DNA of 64,000 bases from Flagellimonas profundi (GCF_017313275.1 NZ_JAFLNM010000001.1:1856457-1920456), one strand, 5' to 3'. Counted from the stretch's first letter, positions 42,730 to 50,968 are shown. The notes: a model not told the origin generated them from the letters alone. Translations and numbers: made by a program.

Positions 42730-44916
42730 CTATTTGGAAAACAGCATTTCGCGGTACTTGGTAAAGGGCCAGAATTCGTCGGCGATCAGTTTCTCCAAGG
42801 TATCGGAATGCTCACGGATTTTCTCAAAATAAGGTCTCACATTGTTACAATAGGCTTGGGCCTTTTTGTCCACTGCGGACATGCCGTTGGCACGTTTGCG
42901 GGCATCCCCCATTTCATCGGTAAGCTTTTTGATTTCCATAATGTGCTCCCCGATCTGTTCCAAGATGTTCAATTGGCCCTCGGCTACCTTTTTATGTACT
43001 GCCCCATAGACTTCTTTTAGCCCATGAATATTTTCCAACAGCATATTTTGGTACTTCACTGCGGCGGGAATAATGTGGTTATAGACCATTTCACCCAACA
43101 CACGACCTTCTATCTGAATATGGAAAATGTACGCGCCCAATTCCACTTCCTTGTGCGCCTTGAGTTCCACTTCGTTCATAACATCCATCTGTTTGAAGAG
43201 CTCGTAGCTTTCCTTTGATGTAATTACCTGAAGAGCTTCTGGAGTATTTTTGTTAAAGCTCAGTTTTCTCCTTCTGGCTTCTTCTTGCCATTCTATACCG
43301 TAACCATCACCTTCAAAACGGATGCGCTTGGACGTTTTGATATATTCCCGAAGTACATTGAATACGGCCTCATCCTTTTTTAAGTTTTTCTTGTCAATCA
43401 GGGCATCGACCTCTTTTTTGAAATCGGTCAACTGCTTGGCCACAATGGTGTTGAGCATGGTCATTGGCTTGGCACAGTTCATTTTGGCCCCAACGCCCCG
43501 CATTTCAAACTTATTCCCTGTAAAGGCAAAAGGCGAGGTCCGGTTCCTGTCGGTGTTGTCCAATAATATCTCTGGAATCTTACCCACAACATTGAGTTTG
43601 AGCTCTGTTTTTTCCTGAGGGGACAATTTTCCTTTGGAAACACCTTCCAGTTCATCGAGCACATCACTCAATTGTTGACCTATAAATATGGATATGATCG
43701 GTGGCGGTGCCTCATTGGCTCCCAACCGGTGATCGTTGCTTGCGGAGGCAATCGATGCCCTCAACAATTCCTCGTAAGTATCCACTGCTTTGATGGTGTT
43801 CACGAAGAAGGTCAAAAACTGTAGGTTCTTCATGGGTGTGGTACCAGGGCTCAATAGATTAACGCCCGTATCGGTTCCCAAAGACCAGTTGTTGTGTTTG
43901 CCCGACCCATTGATTCCAGAAAAGGGCTTTTCGTGGAACAAGACCGAAAAGTTGTATTTATCGGCTATTTCTTCCATCACATCCATCAACAACAGGTTAT
44001 GATCCACGGAGAGATTGGCTTCTTCAAAGACGGGAGCCAACTCAAACTGATTGGGTGCTACCTCATTGTGACGGGTTTTAACCGGAATACCCAATTTGGT
44101 ACATTCCTTTTCCAGTTCACTCATAAAACCAAGAACGCGTGGTGGAATCACACCAAAGTAATGATCGTCCAATTGTTGCCCCTTGGCCGAAAAACTGCCT
44201 ACCAAGGTCCTTCCTGTCACGGAAAGGTCCAATCGAGAGTTCACCAGAGATTTATCTATTAAAAAGTACTCTTGCTCCCAACCCAGGGTGGCATGTACCT
44301 TTTTTACGTTTTTATCAAAATATTGTGCTACGCCCGTTGCGGCCTGATCGACAGCATGTAATGCCCTTAGCAATGGAGCTTTGTTATCCAGGGCTTCACC
44401 GGTATAGGCTACAAAAATGGTTGGAATACAGAGGGTAGTCTTATAAATAAATGCCGGCGAAGTTGGGTCCCAGGCCGTATAGCCCCTTGCCTCAAACGTA
44501 TTTCTGATTCCTCCACTCGGAAAACTGGATGCATCGGGTTCTTGCTGCACCAACTGTGCTCCCCCGAATTTCTCCATGGCCCTTCCGTTGGGAAGAATAT
44601 CGAAGAATGCATCATGTTTTTCTGCCGTAGCTCCCGTTAATGGTTGAAACCAGTGGGTATAATGCGTAGCTCCCATAGATAGCGCCCATGCCTTCATTCC
44701 TTCGGCCACTTGGTCAGCTATTTTACGGTCAATTTTTGTGCCTTGAAAAATGGCTGATTTTACTTTATCCAATGCTTCAGCTGTAAGAAATTGAAGCATT
44801 TTCTCTTCATTGAAAACATTCTTACCAAAAAGGTCGGAACGTTTCCCTGTTTCATTAATATTGGCATGTTCCCTGTTACGGCTTTCGAGCAGGGCCTGGA
44901 ATCTTGTATTAGGCAT
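42730..44916 (-). CDS. glnN: Glutamine synthetase type III
   Basis: 728 residues from the ATG at 44916; the ORF can be opened three codons further by a TTG. Class III enzyme: large N-terminal domain (AFIYKTTLCIPTIFVAYTGEALD) and the catalytic motifs EVAPNQFELAPVFEEANLSVDHN, NGSGKHNNWSLGT and NRTSPFAFTGNKFEMRGVG. Hexameric (dodecameric) ATP-dependent synthesis of glutamine from glutamate and ammonium, cytoplasmic. Divergent from a type II enzyme at 45128, sharing a 211-bp control region. The minus-strand element TAGATTTG (44944-44937) is a likely -7 site. Confidence 0.96.
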   Translation of the reverse strand: MPNTRFQALLESRNREHANINETGKRSDLFGKNVFNEEKMLQFLTAEALDKVKSAIFQGTKIDRKIADQVAEGMKAWALSMGATHYTHWFQPLTGATAEKHDAFFDILPNGRAMEKFGGAQLVQQEPDASSFPSGGIRNTFEARGYTAWDPTSPAFIYKTTLCIPTIFVAYTGEALDNKAPLLRALHAVDQAATGVAQYFDKNVKKVHATLGWEQEYFLIDKSLVNSRLDLSVTGRTLVGSFSAKGQQLDDHYFGVIPPRVLGFMSELEKECTKLGIPVKTRHNEVAPNQFELAPVFEEANLSVDHNLLLMDVMEEIADKYNFSVLFHEKPFSGINGSGKHNNWSLGTDTGVNLLSPGTTPMKNLQFLTFFVNTIKAVDTYEELLRASIASASNDHRLGANEAPPPIISIFIGQQLSDVLDELEGVSKGKLSPQEKTELKLNVVGKIPEILLDNTDRNRTSPFAFTGNKFEMRGVGAKMNCAKPMTMLNTIVAKQLTDFKKEVDALIDKKNLKKDEAVFNVLREYIKTSKRIRFEGDGYGIEWQEEARRRKLSFNKNTPEALQVITSKESYELFKQMDVMNEVELKAHKEVELGAYIFHIQIEGRVLGEMVYNHIIPAAVKYQNMLLENIHGLKEVYGAVHKKVAEGQLNILEQIGEHIMEIKKLTDEMGDARKRANGMSAVDKKAQAYCNNVRPYFEKIREHSDTLEKLIADEFWPFTKYREMLFSK

Positions 44917-44936
44917 TTTCAACAATCTTTATTTTT

Positions 44937-44944
44937 CAAATCTA
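44937..44944 (-). promoter_or_regulatory. glnN -7 promoter element TAGATTTG
   Basis: Exact TAnnTTTG match on the minus strand, 20 bp before the glnN ATG. No -33 TTG with normal spacing was seen. Confidence 0.4.
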
Positions 44945-45010
44945 CAATTAAGAATTTAATAATATATACTGCAAAAATTACTTTTTTTTCAGTCAACCCT
45001 TCTTAAAACA

Positions 45011-45059
45011 GGGGTAATATAAATAATAAACACAAGTTTGTGATTTTACCCCCATAAAA
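45011..45059 (+). promoter_or_regulatory. Candidate nitrogen operator between the two glutamine synthetase genes
   Basis: Inverted repeat ggggtaa (45011-45017) / ttacccc (45046-45052), the latter merged with acccccataaaa (45048-45059). Similar elements stand upstream of the PII-amtB operon (18280-18322). Confidence 0.4.
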
Positions 45060-45061
45060 CA

Positions 45062-45090
45062 TTGATAATTAAATGAAAAAACTATTTTTG
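45062..45090 (+). promoter_or_regulatory. Promoter of the type II glutamine synthetase gene
   Basis: TTG at 45062-45064, an 18-nt spacer and TATTTTTG at 45083-45090: a full match to the Bacteroidota consensus, 37 bp before the ATG. Confidence 0.7.
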
Positions 45091-45127
45091 TTAATCATAA
45101 AATTGAGAACGATTAACTACCAGAATT

Positions 45128-46138
45128 ATGAGCAAATCTAAATTAGAGTATCTATGGTTGGATGGTTACGAGCCAACAGCCAACATCAGAAGTAAGACTA
45201 GAATAGAAGAAGGTTTTAGTGGTAAACTGGAAGATTGCCCAATGTGGTCTTTCGATGGTTCATCTACAAAACAGGCCGAAGGAGGTTCCTCTGACTGTTT
45301 ATTGAAGCCAGTTGCCATTTACCCTGATCCGGCAAGAAGAGATGGTTATTTGGTAATGACCGAGGTATTGAATCCTGACGGAACTCCTCACGTGAGCAAC
45401 TCCAGAGCTACCATTGATGATGAAGACGATGATTTCTGGTTTGGATTTGAGCAGGAGTACTTTATCATGGATACTTCTACGGGCCTACCTTTAGGATTCC
45501 CTGTTGGTGGCTATCCAGGACCTCAAGGTCTATATTACTGTTCCGTTGGTGGAAGAAACACTTGGGGAAGAGACCTTGTTGAGGAGCATGCAGATCTTTG
45601 TTTGGATGCTGGACTTCAATTTGAGGGTATCAATCAAGAAGTTGCCGCCGGACAGTGGGAATTCCAATTGTTCGCCAAAGGTGCCAAAAAAGCAGGTGAT
45701 GAAATCTGGGTGGCGCGTTATATGCTGCAAAGATTGACCGAAAGCTACGGATACTACATTGAGTACCACCCAAAACCTATTAAAGGTGACTGGAACGGTT
45801 CCGGTATGCACGCCAACTTCTCCAACACCTTGTTGAGAACTTGCGGGTCCAAAGAAACTTATGAAAAAGTATGTGAAGCTTTCCGTCCGGTAACCAAAGA
45901 ACACATCGCAGTTTACGGTGAGTACAATGATGAGCGATTGACCGGTAAGCATGAAACTGCTTCTATTACCGATTTCAGCTACGGTGTTTCCGATAGAGGT
46001 GCTTCTATCAGAATTCCTATTATGACTGTTGAAAAAGGTTGGAAAGGATGGTTGGAAGACAGAAGACCTGCCTCCAATGCCGATCCATACAAAGTTGCAG
46101 CTGTGATCGTTAAAACGGTTAAATCCGCAAAGGTTTAA
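45128..46138 (+). CDS. Glutamine synthetase type II (eukaryote-like, GSII)
   Basis: 336 residues. The N-terminal beta-grasp (KLEYLWLDGYEPTANIRSKTR) and catalytic motifs WSFDGSSTKQAEGGSSD, FGFEQEYFIMD, EGINQEVAAGQWEFQ, NGSGMHANFS and GKHETASITDFSYGVSDRGASIRIP are those of class II enzymes. No adenylylation-type Tyr loop of GSI is present. Synthesises glutamine in the cytoplasm. A clear promoter and operator region lie upstream and a strong terminator follows. Confidence 0.95.
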   Translation: MSKSKLEYLWLDGYEPTANIRSKTRIEEGFSGKLEDCPMWSFDGSSTKQAEGGSSDCLLKPVAIYPDPARRDGYLVMTEVLNPDGTPHVSNSRATIDDEDDDFWFGFEQEYFIMDTSTGLPLGFPVGGYPGPQGLYYCSVGGRNTWGRDLVEEHADLCLDAGLQFEGINQEVAAGQWEFQLFAKGAKKAGDEIWVARYMLQRLTESYGYYIEYHPKPIKGDWNGSGMHANFSNTLLRTCGSKETYEKVCEAFRPVTKEHIAVYGEYNDERLTGKHETASITDFSYGVSDRGASIRIPIMTVEKGWKGWLEDRRPASNADPYKVAAVIVKTVKSAKV

Positions 46139-46172
46139 AACACGTTTATAAATTAGTTGTTGATTATAGATT

Positions 46173-46205
46173 AAAAACCGTCCCGCTTTATGGGGCGGTT
46201 TTTAT
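46173..46205. terminator. Bidirectional terminator of GSII and the exchanger gene
   Basis: Stem aaaaaccgtccc / ggggcggttttt (12 bp, one G-U pair) with a 7-nt loop, T run on the plus strand and A run on the other side. Confidence 0.85.
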
Positions 46206-47140
46206 TTTATGGTCATATAGATAAAGGTGCCATAAAAGGCCAAAAGCACCAACCCATCTCTCCAACCCAAGCGCAATCCTTTTGGGAAAAACACCAATGG
46301 AAAAACAAGAAAGGATATACCCAGCATCCAAAAAATATCACTGGATAAAAGGCCCTCGTCCATAACAGTTATGGGAGTAATTATTGAAGTTATACCCAAT
46401 ACAGCCAATAAATTGAAAATGTTGGATCCTATGAGGTTTCCCAAGGAAATTGCCTTTTCCTGCTTGATGACCGCCACTACCGATGCGGCCAATTCCGGAA
46501 TACTGGTTCCCACCGATACAATGGTAATACCTATAACACGGTCACTTACACCAAATGATGATGCCAGACCCACTGCCCCATCAATAAGCAATTCGGAACC
46601 TCCCCAAAGTGCCGTTCCCCCAATCCCCAAAAAGAGGACAATCTTGTACAAAGGCAAGGGAACATCATCTTCCGGCATTTCATCTACAACTGCTGTTTTC
46701 TGAAATCTTAATAAATACACTAGGAAGACAAATAAGAGGGAGACTAGAATTATTCCTTCATACTGTTCCAACACCCCATCAAAATAAATGAATCCACAGA
46801 AAAGAAGTGAAGCAACGATCATAACAGGCCAATCCGTAGTATAAAAACTTTTCCTGACATCTATACTGCCCATGATAACGGTAATGGCCAAAACCAATCC
46901 CAAATTGGCGATATTGGACCCCACTACATTACCCAAAGAAAGGTCCGGAAAACCATCTAAGGCAGCTTTTATGCTCACAATGAGTTCTGGGGCGGAGGTA
47001 GCGAAAGACACTATCGTCATCCCAATAACAATTTTGGGAATAAACAAGCGCAAGGACAAAGCAACGGCAGACTTCAATAACCAATTCCCCCCTGCAATCA
47101 ACAGAACCAATCCCAAAACAATAAAAAGTAGATTTCCCAA
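46202..47140 (-). CDS. Calcium/sodium antiporter (CaCA family, YrbG-like)
   Basis: 312 residues from TTG 47140, chosen because the first helix (LGNLLFIVLGLVLLIAGG) then begins normally; the frame stays open to TTG 47200 and contains no ATG before residue 50. Ten TM helices in two inverted halves, each with an alpha-repeat: VSFATSAPELIVSIKAAL with GNVVGSNIANLGL, and VSVGTSIPELAASVVAV with GNLIGSNIFNLL. Exchanges Ca2+ for Na+ or H+ across the inner membrane. The BlaI operator palindromes lie within 70-120 bp of its start, so it may share that control (inference). Confidence 0.88.
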   Translation of the reverse strand: MGNLLFIVLGLVLLIAGGNWLLKSAVALSLRLFIPKIVIGMTIVSFATSAPELIVSIKAALDGFPDLSLGNVVGSNIANLGLVLAITVIMGSIDVRKSFYTTDWPVMIVASLLFCGFIYFDGVLEQYEGIILVSLLFVFLVYLLRFQKTAVVDEMPEDDVPLPLYKIVLFLGIGGTALWGGSELLIDGAVGLASSFGVSDRVIGITIVSVGTSIPELAASVVAVIKQEKAISLGNLIGSNIFNLLAVLGITSIITPITVMDEGLLSSDIFWMLGISFLVFPLVFFPKGLRLGWRDGLVLLAFYGTFIYMTIK

Positions 47141-47207
47141 AAAAGTAAGTTTTCGTGTAAAGATACTGCAAGATTTACTCAACAAAGAAGGTTCCTTCAA
47201 AAATAAA

Positions 47208-47262
47208 AACTATAAAAATAGTTAATAAACTATAAAAATAGTTGTTTAACTAAACTATTAGT
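47208..47262. promoter_or_regulatory. Three operator-like palindromes upstream of blaI
   Basis: Two identical copies of aactataaaaatagtt (47208-47223 and 47228-47243), 20 bp apart start to start, and a third palindrome actaa-acta-ttagt (47249-47262). The third lies inside the spacer of the blaI promoter. Half sites ACTA/TAGT resemble those bound by BlaI/MecI-type repressors. Confidence 0.65.
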
Positions 47263-47272
47263 ATTACGTTTG
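47242..47272 (+). promoter_or_regulatory. blaI promoter
   Basis: TTG at 47242-47244, a 20-nt spacer and TACGTTTG at 47265-47272: full consensus. The -33 element overlaps the end of the second palindrome and the third palindrome fills the spacer, so a bound repressor would block RNA polymerase. Confidence 0.7.
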
Positions 47273-47291
47273 ATCATATACAAATTACATC

Positions 47292-47651
47292 ATGCAAAAA
47301 TTGACCAATAAGGAAGAAGAGATCATGAAAATCCTTTGGGAGCTGAAAAAGGCTTTTGTAAAGGAAATCCTTGAGGAAATAAAGGGCGAGAAACCACACT
47401 ACAATACCTTATCCACTATTGTTAGGAATCTGCAGGAAAAAGGATTTGTGGATCATGAAACCTTTGGCAACACCCACCGATATTTCCCTATTGTAAGTAA
47501 AGAAGAGTATCGCAAAAAGTATGTGAACGCTGCCATTGCGGATTATTATAATGATTCCTTTAAAAGTTTGGTATCCCACTTTGCGCAGGAAGAAAAAATT
47601 TCGATAACTGAGCTAAAAGAAATTATTGACCTAATAGAAAAGAAGAAATAA
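47292..47651 (+). CDS. BlaI/MecI/CopY-family repressor
   Basis: 119 residues. Winged-helix domain (LTNKEEEIMKILWELKKAFVKEILEEI ... YNTLSTIVRNLQEKGFVDHE) and a C-terminal dimerisation helix (FAQEEKISITELKEIIDLIEKK). In the family, the repressor is cleaved after signalling by an M56/BlaR1 membrane protease. Its gene overlaps the following M56 gene by one base (TAATG). Self-regulation is expected from the palindromes upstream. Confidence 0.94.
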   Translation: MQKLTNKEEEIMKILWELKKAFVKEILEEIKGEKPHYNTLSTIVRNLQEKGFVDHETFGNTHRYFPIVSKEEYRKKYVNAAIADYYNDSFKSLVSHFAQEEKISITELKEIIDLIEKKK

Positions 47652-49429
47652 TGGAATCGATATATATGTACTTTTTACAATCCGCCCTTATATCCGGAGG
47701 TTTTTTGGCTGTATATCATATTTTCTTGAAGCAGGAAACCTTCTTTAAGGAAAACAGGTTGTTTCTTTTATCGGGATTGGTGCTCTCTTTTGTTTTTCCA
47801 CTGATCAAGATCCAGAAAACGATTGTGGTTTCCAAGCCAGTGCTTGTTCAGGCAACCGACACAGGCACTCGAACTATCTCGACCATAGCCGAAAGCAATT
47901 TGTTTACGCCGCAGAACGTACTCTTTACAGTATATATTACGATAAGTGCTTTTTTGTTCGTGAAATTTTTGTTCAAACTGATTTCTTTGAAACACTTGGC
48001 CAAAGATGCCCAAAAGAGAAGGGAAACTCCGTTTATGCATTTAGAAACGGAAAAGAACATCTCCCCTTTCTCCTTTTTTAACTACCTATTTTACAACCCC
48101 AGACTTTTTGAAGCCAACGAACTCCATTCGGTCTTGGAACACGAGAAAGTTCATGCACGCCAATATCACACTGTGGACATCCTGCTTTTAGAAATTTTAA
48201 AGATACTTTTCTGGTTCAATCCGGTGCTTTGGGTGTACAAGAGTGCGGTAAGGGAAAATCTGGAATACCTGGCCGACCATTTTGCCATAGCCCAAACGGG
48301 CGATAAAAAATCCTACCAATACCTCATGCTAAAGCAGGCGGTAGACACACAAGAATATGCTTTAGCCAATTCATTTTATAATTCATTAATCAAAAAACGA
48401 ATAGTCATGTTAAATCAAAATCAATCCAAAAAAATCAACATCCTCAAGACCTTGGTAGTAACTCCTTTATTGGGCTTGTTCTTGGTGAGTTTCAGTATCG
48501 AGGAAACTTACCTTTACAAAGAGCCTGACAGTGTGGAGAACCTAATGAAGGGTGAAACCGTAAAGGACAACAAAACTGTGGAATTGACCATCGATAAAAA
48601 CACCTCCGATGCCGAATTGGACAACATTAAAAAAGATTTGGCCAAGGATGGAATCGATTTTAGTTATACCACTGTTCGGAACGATGACAGGGAAATCATT
48701 TCAATTACCTTGAATTTAAGCGGAAAAAACTCCGAGGGAAAAACTTTTAGCGGCAATTACAACAGTAATTCAGATGGCCCCATTAACCCCATAACAGTCT
48801 TGTACGATGATGAGAACAATGCTGTCTCTTTTTGGAATGCCCATAAGGAAACTGAAGTTCGAATTCACAAAATGGGAAAAGGCAATGTCTCTTGGAGCAC
48901 TTCAGATGAAAAAGAAATCATTGTAAAAAAGGTTGATGGTAAAAGGAAAGTAATCATCAATGGGGAAGAAGTAAGCGAAGATAAGCTCCATAGCATGGAT
49001 GTCCATCTGGATAGCGAGGATGGAAAAGAAAGTGTTTTCATTGTCAAAAGAAATGGGGACGATAAAAATGTAAAGATCGAAAAGCTCGGGAACAAAAAAG
49101 ATGGAGTACATGTAATGAAAATTATAGACTCCGATGATGATGAGGTAGAAGTAAAGAAAAGTACCAATGTGATGATCATCAAAGATTCTGACGATGATGA
49201 GGTAATCAGTGGTGATGATGACGGGCGTTTCTTTTACATAAAAAGTGATGGGAAACAGGCTCCGTTATACATTATCGATGGCAAAAAAGTGAAATCCAAA
49301 GACCTTGAAAAAATATCGCCAGAGGATATTGAGAACGTAAATGTTTTCAAAGGAGACAAAGCCATCGAGAAATACGGTAAAAAGGCTAAAAACGGAGTTG
49401 TGGAAATCACCACTAAAAAAGGTAACTAA
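47651..49429 (+). CDS. M56 family membrane metallopeptidase (BlaR1-like) with TonB-plug-like tail
   Basis: 592 residues. Four N-terminal TM helices and the M56 zinc motif HEKVH (about 164-168, in VLEHEKVHARQYH) with a downstream Glu in ENLEYLADHFA. A later TM (about 270-285) leads to a long extracytoplasmic region. It contains acidic repeats of DSDDDEV (about residues 497 and 516) and ends (about 537-591) with PLYIIDGKKV, DIENVNVFKGDKAIEKYG and KNGVVEITTK, the end of a TonB-receptor plug domain. No beta-lactam-binding domain is present. Cleavage of the BlaI-type repressor is the likely job; the signal is unknown. Confidence 0.88.
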   Translation: MESIYMYFLQSALISGGFLAVYHIFLKQETFFKENRLFLLSGLVLSFVFPLIKIQKTIVVSKPVLVQATDTGTRTISTIAESNLFTPQNVLFTVYITISAFLFVKFLFKLISLKHLAKDAQKRRETPFMHLETEKNISPFSFFNYLFYNPRLFEANELHSVLEHEKVHARQYHTVDILLLEILKILFWFNPVLWVYKSAVRENLEYLADHFAIAQTGDKKSYQYLMLKQAVDTQEYALANSFYNSLIKKRIVMLNQNQSKKINILKTLVVTPLLGLFLVSFSIEETYLYKEPDSVENLMKGETVKDNKTVELTIDKNTSDAELDNIKKDLAKDGIDFSYTTVRNDDREIISITLNLSGKNSEGKTFSGNYNSNSDGPINPITVLYDDENNAVSFWNAHKETEVRIHKMGKGNVSWSTSDEKEIIVKKVDGKRKVIINGEEVSEDKLHSMDVHLDSEDGKESVFIVKRNGDDKNVKIEKLGNKKDGVHVMKIIDSDDDEVEVKKSTNVMIIKDSDDDEVISGDDDGRFFYIKSDGKQAPLYIIDGKKVKSKDLEKISPEDIENVNVFKGDKAIEKYGKKAKNGVVEITTKKGN

Positions 49430-49462
49430 TTTTAAAAACCATCCTTTTTTAACAAGGTAAAG

Positions 49463-49492
49463 GGACCGTCTTATGGGGCGGTTCTTTTTTTG
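49463..49492 (+). terminator. Terminator of the blaI-M56 operon
   Basis: Stem ggaccgtc / gggcggttc region (8 bp with two G-U pairs, arms 49463-49470 and 49477-49484), 6-nt loop, then eight T. Confidence 0.7.
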
Positions 49493-49951
49493 CACCCAAA
49501 CGAAAACACTAAAATAGCCTCGTTTTTGAACGAAACCTCCCTAGGTTTTTAAATAACACCTCAAAACACCCCTACAATTCTAACATTTTAATACCATAAT
49601 CAATATTTTATGTATAAAACTGTCACTTTTTACAAGGGACCACATTACAGTTGCAGAAGTAATACGTTTTTAAAGATACAATCTCGTATGCAATTGCATA
49701 GATTTTTACCTAAACACTTGGAAGCATGACTTTTATCATTCTATATTCGAGGAAACAATAGTAAGATAATTGTTTTTGTAAAATCTAAAATCAATCAAAA
49801 AATGATAGCAATTGTAAAGTTATTCATCACACTTCTTGTGCAACTCTTAACGGTTATATTTATTTAAAACCGTAAAGGGTTGCCGCATTGCTGTTGACCT
49901 TAATAGCTTGTAAACGGCTTTACCTATATTTGTCAAAACCAACACATTGAT
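49493..49951. other. Gene-poor AT-rich interval
   Basis: About 460 bp between the M56 terminator and the small ORF at 49952. Only very short open frames occur (39 codons from 49610, 21 hydrophobic codons at 49802-49867); neither has supporting features. No RNA or repeat was recognised. Confidence 0.4.
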
Positions 49952-50095
49952 ATGTTTTATAAGATTTTGGCAAAAATCAACAAAGCTCTGCTCCCATCTT
50001 ACAGCAAAAAAGGTTTGGACCTTGCCAAGGCATCCAAATTACAAATGGCCATTATAGGATGGAGATATTATATCACCAAAAAGGCGTTGGATTAG
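49952..50095 (+). CDS. Small basic protein (47 aa) convergent with apt
   Basis: 47 residues: MFYKILAKINKALLPSYSKK at the front, then GLDLAKASKLQMAIIGWRYY and a basic end. Strongly basic and helical with a hydrophobic patch, no signal peptide. Similar short ORFs beside apt occur in other Flavobacteriaceae as far as I recall, which supports it being real. Its stop overlaps the apt stop by 4 bp on the other strand. Function unknown. Confidence 0.55.
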   Translation: MFYKILAKINKALLPSYSKKGLDLAKASKLQMAIIGWRYYITKKALD

Positions 50096-50604
50096 TATTT
50101 CAGCAGTACCTCTTTAGGGTATCGCCGTATTTTTTCCGCTCCGTTTAAAAAGGTAAGTTCAATCAAAAAGTTACATTGGACTACTTCACCACCTAATTTT
50201 TCTACAAGTTTACATACAGCTTGGGCAGTACCTCCTGTAGCCAGAACATCGTCGTGCACCAATACCCTGTCCCCTTTTTCAATGGCATCTGAATGCATTT
50301 CAAGAATTCCCGTGCCATATTCCAAATCATAAGATTCAGAGATGGTACTATAGGGGAGTTTTCCAGATTTACGGACAGTTATAAAACCAGCTCCCAACTT
50401 TTCGGCTAACATAGGAGCAAAAATAAAACCTCTGCTATCCACTCCCACCACCTTATCAATTTGCATATTGTGTGTAAAACCTAACAGCGCATCGCCTGCT
50501 TTTTGGAAAGCTTTTGGGTCTTTTAACAAAGGGGTAATGTCCTTAAAAACAACACCAGGCTTGGGGAAGTCTTCAATATCACGAATGTAGGGTGCAAAAT
50601 CCAT
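50092..50604 (-). CDS. apt: Adenine phosphoribosyltransferase
   Basis: 170 residues, type I PRTase. N-terminal YIRDIEDFPKPGVVFKDITPLL, the adenine-binding region VVGVDSRGFIFAPMLAEKLGAGFITVRKSGKLP, and the PRPP motif VLVHDDVLATGGTAQA are complete. Salvages adenine to AMP using PRPP. Single gene, converging on the small ORF at 49952 and upstream of the tRNA on the other strand. Confidence 0.96.
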   Translation of the reverse strand: MDFAPYIRDIEDFPKPGVVFKDITPLLKDPKAFQKAGDALLGFTHNMQIDKVVGVDSRGFIFAPMLAEKLGAGFITVRKSGKLPYSTISESYDLEYGTGILEMHSDAIEKGDRVLVHDDVLATGGTAQAVCKLVEKLGGEVVQCNFLIELTFLNGAEKIRRYPKEVLLKY

Positions 50605-50624
50605 TATTTTTGTATGCTAGGGTT

Positions 50625-50654
50625 TTGTGGTAAAGTTAAAAAGAAATATATTTG
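50625..50654 (+). promoter_or_regulatory. tRNA-Arg promoter
   Basis: TTG at 50625-50627, a 19-nt spacer and TATATTTG at 50647-50654: full Bacteroidota consensus, 14 bp before the tRNA. Confidence 0.75.
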
Positions 50655-50668
50655 CAGCCCTTAAATAA

Positions 50669-50742
50669 GGCCGCGTGGCGCAACTGAATAGCGCATCTGA
50701 TTACGGCTCAGAAGGTTGCAGGTTTGAATCCTGCCGCGGTCA
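50669..50742 (+). tRNA. tRNA-Arg (anticodon ACG)
   Basis: 74 nt folding into a full cloverleaf: acceptor ggccgcg/cgcggtc (one G-U pair), D stem gcgc/gcgc, anticodon stem tctga/tcaga with loop ttacggc (anticodon ACG, wobble A34 to be edited to inosine), T stem gcagg/cctgc with loop tttgaat. The discriminator is A; CCA is not encoded. It serves as the likely integration site of the element whose integrase gene begins about 215 bp downstream. Confidence 0.95.
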
Positions 50743-50767
50743 CTGGGCAGCAATGCCAAACAAAAGG

Positions 50768-50800
50768 AAAACCTTACAGAATCTATAACTGTAAGGTTTT
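50768..50800 (+). terminator. Hairpin terminator behind the tRNA
   Basis: Perfect 12-bp stem aaaaccttacag / ctgtaaggtttt, 9-nt loop, only four T at the end. Lies 25 bp after the tRNA. Confidence 0.65.
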
Positions 50801-50856
50801 CAGCGTTTTTAGGGTGTCATTTAATTTGTTTTGATTTCATATCAATCGGTAACAAA

Positions 50857-50894
50857 TCGGTCAACAAAATCCAATCGTCAACACTGTTGACCGA
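50857..50894. repeat. Candidate integrase arm-type sites (ggtcaac repeats)
   Basis: Inverted repeat tcggtcaaca (50857-50866) / tgttgaccga (50885-50894), with a further gtcaac-act-gttgac palindrome at 50877-50891. Repeats of this kind between a tRNA and an integrase gene are typical of arm-binding sites in attL; role inferred. Confidence 0.45.
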
Positions 50895-50916
50895 ATACTA
50901 CCCTAAAAGACTGACA

Positions 50917-50968
50917 CATAGTTGATTTGACTTTCATCTTAACATTAAAACCTAAGATGACAACTATG
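50917..50968 (+). repeat. Nested inverted repeat over the integrase start codons
   Basis: Outer arms catagttg (50917-50924) and caactatg (50961-50968); inner arms catctta (50935-50941) and taagatg (50953-50959). Both candidate ATGs (50957 and 50966) lie in the 3' arms, so the mRNA fold would cover the start, or the repeat is a protein-binding site. Confidence 0.5.

Noticed and set aside
49610..49729. 39-codon ORF in the 49.5-49.9 kb gap
   Set aside because: No supporting composition, promoter or neighbour.
49802..49867. 21-residue hydrophobic ORF (possible toxin or small membrane peptide)
   Set aside because: Very short, no antitoxin RNA or promoter recognised; chance occurrence in AT-rich DNA is likely.
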